From contig WTBT01000013.1 in the NCBI GenBank assembly GCA_013138965.1, forward strand, positions 1 to 64,000: DNA of 64,000 nt, given 5' to 3'. A program made the position numbers and the translations under genes. The notes beneath the pieces were generated by a model. The model saw nothing but the letters and a program-made list of their open reading frames with translations. It was not told the DNA's origin and searched no databases. The DNA comes from Candidatus Aegiribacteria sp. Its GTDB lineage: Bacteria; Fermentibacterota; Fermentibacteria; Fermentibacterales; JCC-6. Shown here in pieces: positions 61,709 through 64,000 of the stretch; positions within the stretch are counted from its first letter, which is position 1, and the number at the start of each line of letters is the position of its first letter.

Positions 61709-64000
61709 CTGTATTTCAGAACCACAAGGGTCTGATCATCCCCCTGCGGCGAACCCTTTGAGTAGGAGTTAACAGCATCCAGTATCCCGCTGGATATCTG
61801 GTGTGCGGAGAGGTCACGGTTTTCCAGCACAACATTGTAAAGTCTCTCTGTCCCGAATTCGAAGCCTGACGAATCCATGGCCTCTGTCAGCCCATCGGTG
61901 TAAAGGATAAGCACATCCCCCGATTCAAGATCCACCGTTCCGTGCTCGTACTTTGCCTGGGCCGACAGACCCATTATAAGCCCGCCCTTGTCAAGCCAGT
62001 GGGATTCCCCTTCCCTCTTCACAAGAAGCGGAGGATTATGCCCTGCGTTAACATATGTAAGTTTGCCCGAATCAAGGTCCAGCACACCGTAGAATAGACC
62101 GGTCATTATGGGATCCCCCTCATCCAGAACGGAGGATTCATTAACCTTCTGAATTATCTCGCTGATGGAATAAATACTCTGTACATAGGCTACCAGGTTA
62201 CCCTTAAGCCCTGCCATTGTAAGCGCTGCCGGGATACCTTTCCCAGCTACATCGGCCACTGCCAGCCCAAGGTTACGATCAGGAAGATGGAAAAAATCGT
62301 AGTAATCACCCCCCACTTCACTGGCAGGCCTGTAGAAAATCTCGATATCGTAGCCCTCAAGATTGGGAGGGGCATCCGGGAGCAGGTCAAGCTGTATCTT
62401 CCTCGCCATATTCAGTTCTTCTGATATGGCATGTCCGGCTGAGAACCTGTTAAGAAGAATATCAGGCATCCTGTTCCTGATGATATCCGAAGCCAGCAAC
62501 TCCGGAGTTTCGGTAACCAGCCTTATCACTTCCATTCGTACATTTCTATCGGGATCAGCGAACATGTCCGCAAGTATTACATCTATGTCCGATATTGAAT
62601 ACAGCTCCGGGTGGCTTCTGAGACCGTTCACGATCTCCAGCCGCAAATCCGACGCAGAATCATTAAAAGCACGGATTATTACAGGAAGGAGTTTTCCGGC
62701 GGATATGGAAACGTTGTTAAGCAGGCCGGAAAGAGCGCTGAGGCGAACATACGAATCTTCATCCTCAAGCAGCTCCTTCAGTGTCAGGTCAAGATCTTCC
62801 TGATCATTGCTTTCAAATTCCCCAAGTGCCAGAGCTACGGCAGCCCTGACAGCCCTTTTCTCGTCACATGCCAGCTGCCTGAGCGCATCGAAGGTTATAT
62901 CGGTTCTTATCCCCAGGCTCCGGATCGCGTTCACCAGTGATTTTCGAACGGATGAAGAGGAGTCATGCATGAATTCAGTTATGAAATCGGAGACAGAATC
63001 GCCGAGATCATTGCCGTTCCAGAGCACGAAGAACGGGAGGGCGGCTCTTTTCTCAAATTCACTAGTCTCAAGAATGTGTGCGATCAGCTCAACAGATGCT
63101 TCTATCAGATCTGTCCTGCCAAGGCATATGAGCTGGCCCAGAGCCTCCCTTCCCCCATGGTGGTCCGATATCAGAACCTCTATCAGGAGATTTCTTCTGA
63201 TTCCTGTGTCCATGATAGTGTAGTATCGCATTACCATGCTGGCGAATGCCCTGCTGAAGGCGATTCGTTCGTGGATGAGCTCCCAGAGGTTCTCCTTTTC
63301 CTCATCATTCAGGGAGGAGTAGTTCATCAGCATGCAACGCGAGACCTGAAGAATGTCCTCCTCTGCCAGATCGGTTCTGAGTGATTTCCTGACTTCAGCG
63401 CTGAAGAACCTGAGCCGGGCTCCGATCCTCCATGCCAGCCTTCCCTTGCCTCCCGGAGGCAGTCTGTCCATCAGTACCCAGAGAAGATCGTTGAATTCCT
63501 GGTTGAACTCCTCAAGCTTTCTATCCAGAAGTCCCATTATAAGGGTATTCATCAATCCGGGGTTACCCTCTTCCAGAACCTCGTTCAGCACATCAAATTC
63601 CCTTGGTTCAAGCAGGGGGAACTTGCTGCCAATGAACAGCATCAGGCCTTGACGGACTTCGAACGAATTATCCTCCAGAAAGTCCCTGTAAATTTTTCCG
63701 CATTTCTCAGACATTCCCCACATTGTCATATTCTGAATGAACTGTCCCCTGACTTTTGATTCAGAGTCAGTCACAGCCGCGTGCACCAGACCTTGAAATG
63801 CAGGTAACCCAAGAACCCACTGCCGCCCCAGAGTACCGGCAACTGCCATTCTTACTTCAGTATCACCCTTCGACATCATAATCCTGTACATGCTTATTAT
63901 CGACTCATCCGAATGCTCCGCGGAGCTTAGCAGCATATTAAGAACGTCAATAAGGACCGCTCCTGATCTTTCGGAGGCGATGTGAAGAAGAAGCTTTGCC
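61705..64000 (-). CDS. HEAT-repeat protein with C-terminal SpoIIE-type PP2C phosphatase (5' end cut)
   Basis: At least 764 residues; the frame is open to the right edge (AKLLLHIASERSGAVLIDVL precedes the ATG at 63936, so that is not the true start). Residues up to ~500 are tandem HEAT-like helical repeats (SYVRLSALSGLLNNVSI, RNVRMEVIRLVTETPELL). The last ~240 are a PP2C/SpoIIE serine phosphatase: EVGGDYYDFFHL, DVAGKGIPAALTMAGLKG, YVNAGHNPPLLV, YTDGLTEAM and GDDQTLVVL, with the metal Asp residues present. Such proteins reverse phosphorylation of anti-sigma antagonists; here HEAT repeats may sense a partner. Heads the operon. Confidence 0.92.
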   Translation of the reverse strand, partial: AKLLLHIASERSGAVLIDVLNMLLSSAEHSDESIISMYRIMMSKGDTEVRMAVAGTLGRQWVLGLPAFQGLVHAAVTDSESKVRGQFIQNMTMWGMSEKCGKIYRDFLEDNSFEVRQGLMLFIGSKFPLLEPREFDVLNEVLEEGNPGLMNTLIMGLLDRKLEEFNQEFNDLLWVLMDRLPPGGKGRLAWRIGARLRFFSAEVRKSLRTDLAEEDILQVSRCMLMNYSSLNDEEKENLWELIHERIAFSRAFASMVMRYYTIMDTGIRRNLLIEVLISDHHGGREALGQLICLGRTDLIEASVELIAHILETSEFEKRAALPFFVLWNGNDLGDSVSDFITEFMHDSSSSVRKSLVNAIRSLGIRTDITFDALRQLACDEKRAVRAAVALALGEFESNDQEDLDLTLKELLEDEDSYVRLSALSGLLNNVSISAGKLLPVIIRAFNDSASDLRLEIVNGLRSHPELYSISDIDVILADMFADPDRNVRMEVIRLVTETPELLASDIIRNRMPDILLNRFSAGHAISEELNMARKIQLDLLPDAPPNLEGYDIEIFYRPASEVGGDYYDFFHLPDRNLGLAVADVAGKGIPAALTMAGLKGNLVAYVQSIYSISEIIQKVNESSVLDEGDPIMTGLFYGVLDLDSGKLTYVNAGHNPPLLVKREGESHWLDKGGLIMGLSAQAKYEHGTVDLESGDVLILYTDGLTEAMDSSGFEFGTERLYNVVLENRDLSAHQISSGILDAVNSYSKGSPQGDDQTLVVLKYR

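Noticed and set aside
1-64000. CRISPR arrays, tRNA or rRNA genes, phage or conjugation genes
   Set aside because: No regularly spaced direct repeats, cloverleaf-like sequences or integrase, capsid or relaxase motifs were seen in any gap or frame.

Overview
The window looks like chromosomal DNA of an uncultured Gram-negative bacterium, most likely a candidate-phylum member of the wider FCB group (Fermentibacterota-like). This placement is inferred from gene content, not from a marker-gene tree. Clues are a gingipain-type C25 peptidase with a C-terminal FlgD/Por-type sorting domain, a secreted tricorn-type protease, a short Bacteroidetes-style housekeeping sigma factor, type IV pilus genes, lipoproteins, and heptose-pathway genes that imply an outer envelope glycan. 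Unlike Bacteroidetes proper, many genes have clear Shine-Dalgarno sequences, and TTGAC-type -35 boxes can be seen. Genes are packed tightly. Stop and start codons often overlap as ATGA or TGATG, so long co-directional blocks are probably translationally coupled. TTG starts are frequent, and two genes appear to lack any canonical start.

Bases 1-16915 form a minus-strand block. Read in the direction of transcription it runs: a GGDEF protein, an amidohydrolase, nadC, coaX, a CoaC-type flavoprotein and mtnA (NAD, CoA and methionine salvage); then dnaK, dnaJ, mutS2, dnaG, an RpoD-like sigma factor; then a BtuFDC-type uptake system whose permease runs off the left edge. Bases 17033-18582 (plus) hold two small exported proteins, one built of three copies of an acidic repeat. 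Bases 18742-21815 (minus) hold a free-standing S4 gene and the C25 peptidase. Around 22232-22562 lies an AT-rich antitoxin with a decayed toxin. Bases 22818-32748 (minus) hold an HD protein, a small secreted protein, an isocitrate/isopropylmalate-type dehydrogenase, a tricorn protease, a methyltransferase, a DUF523 gene carrying a miniature element in frame, a membrane glycosyltransferase, an M23 peptidase and rpoD.

Bases 33019-35518 (plus) are a three-gene glycan cassette: methyltransferase, sugar nucleotidyltransferase and gmhA. Bases 35509-44166 (minus) hold a zinc-ribbon protein, an aminotransferase, coaD, rsmD and the type IV pilus alignment complex: secretin PilQ, a PilP fused to a propeller-like domain, PilO, a lipoprotein and a PilM-PilN fusion. 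Bases 44430-45064 hold two unknown small genes. Bases 45166-55921 (plus) hold a KamA-type radical SAM enzyme, a double UspA protein and a giant NdvB-type cyclic glucan synthase. Bases 56028-64000 (minus) hold a HEAT-repeat/PP2C regulator (cut by the right edge), a GH57 enzyme, a small zinc protein, an AmgK/MurU-like cell-wall sugar salvage pair, trpS and cysS.

The most unusual structures are palindromic or inverted-repeat elements. Two nearly identical 65-bp palindromes lie at 18662 and 23957. A related 112-bp nested palindrome at 55919 supplies the stop codons of both flanking genes. An element of about 160 bp with perfect 13-14 bp terminal inverted repeats has added exactly 54 codons, with no stop, to a DUF523 gene. 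No tRNA, rRNA, CRISPR array or complete transposase was seen.
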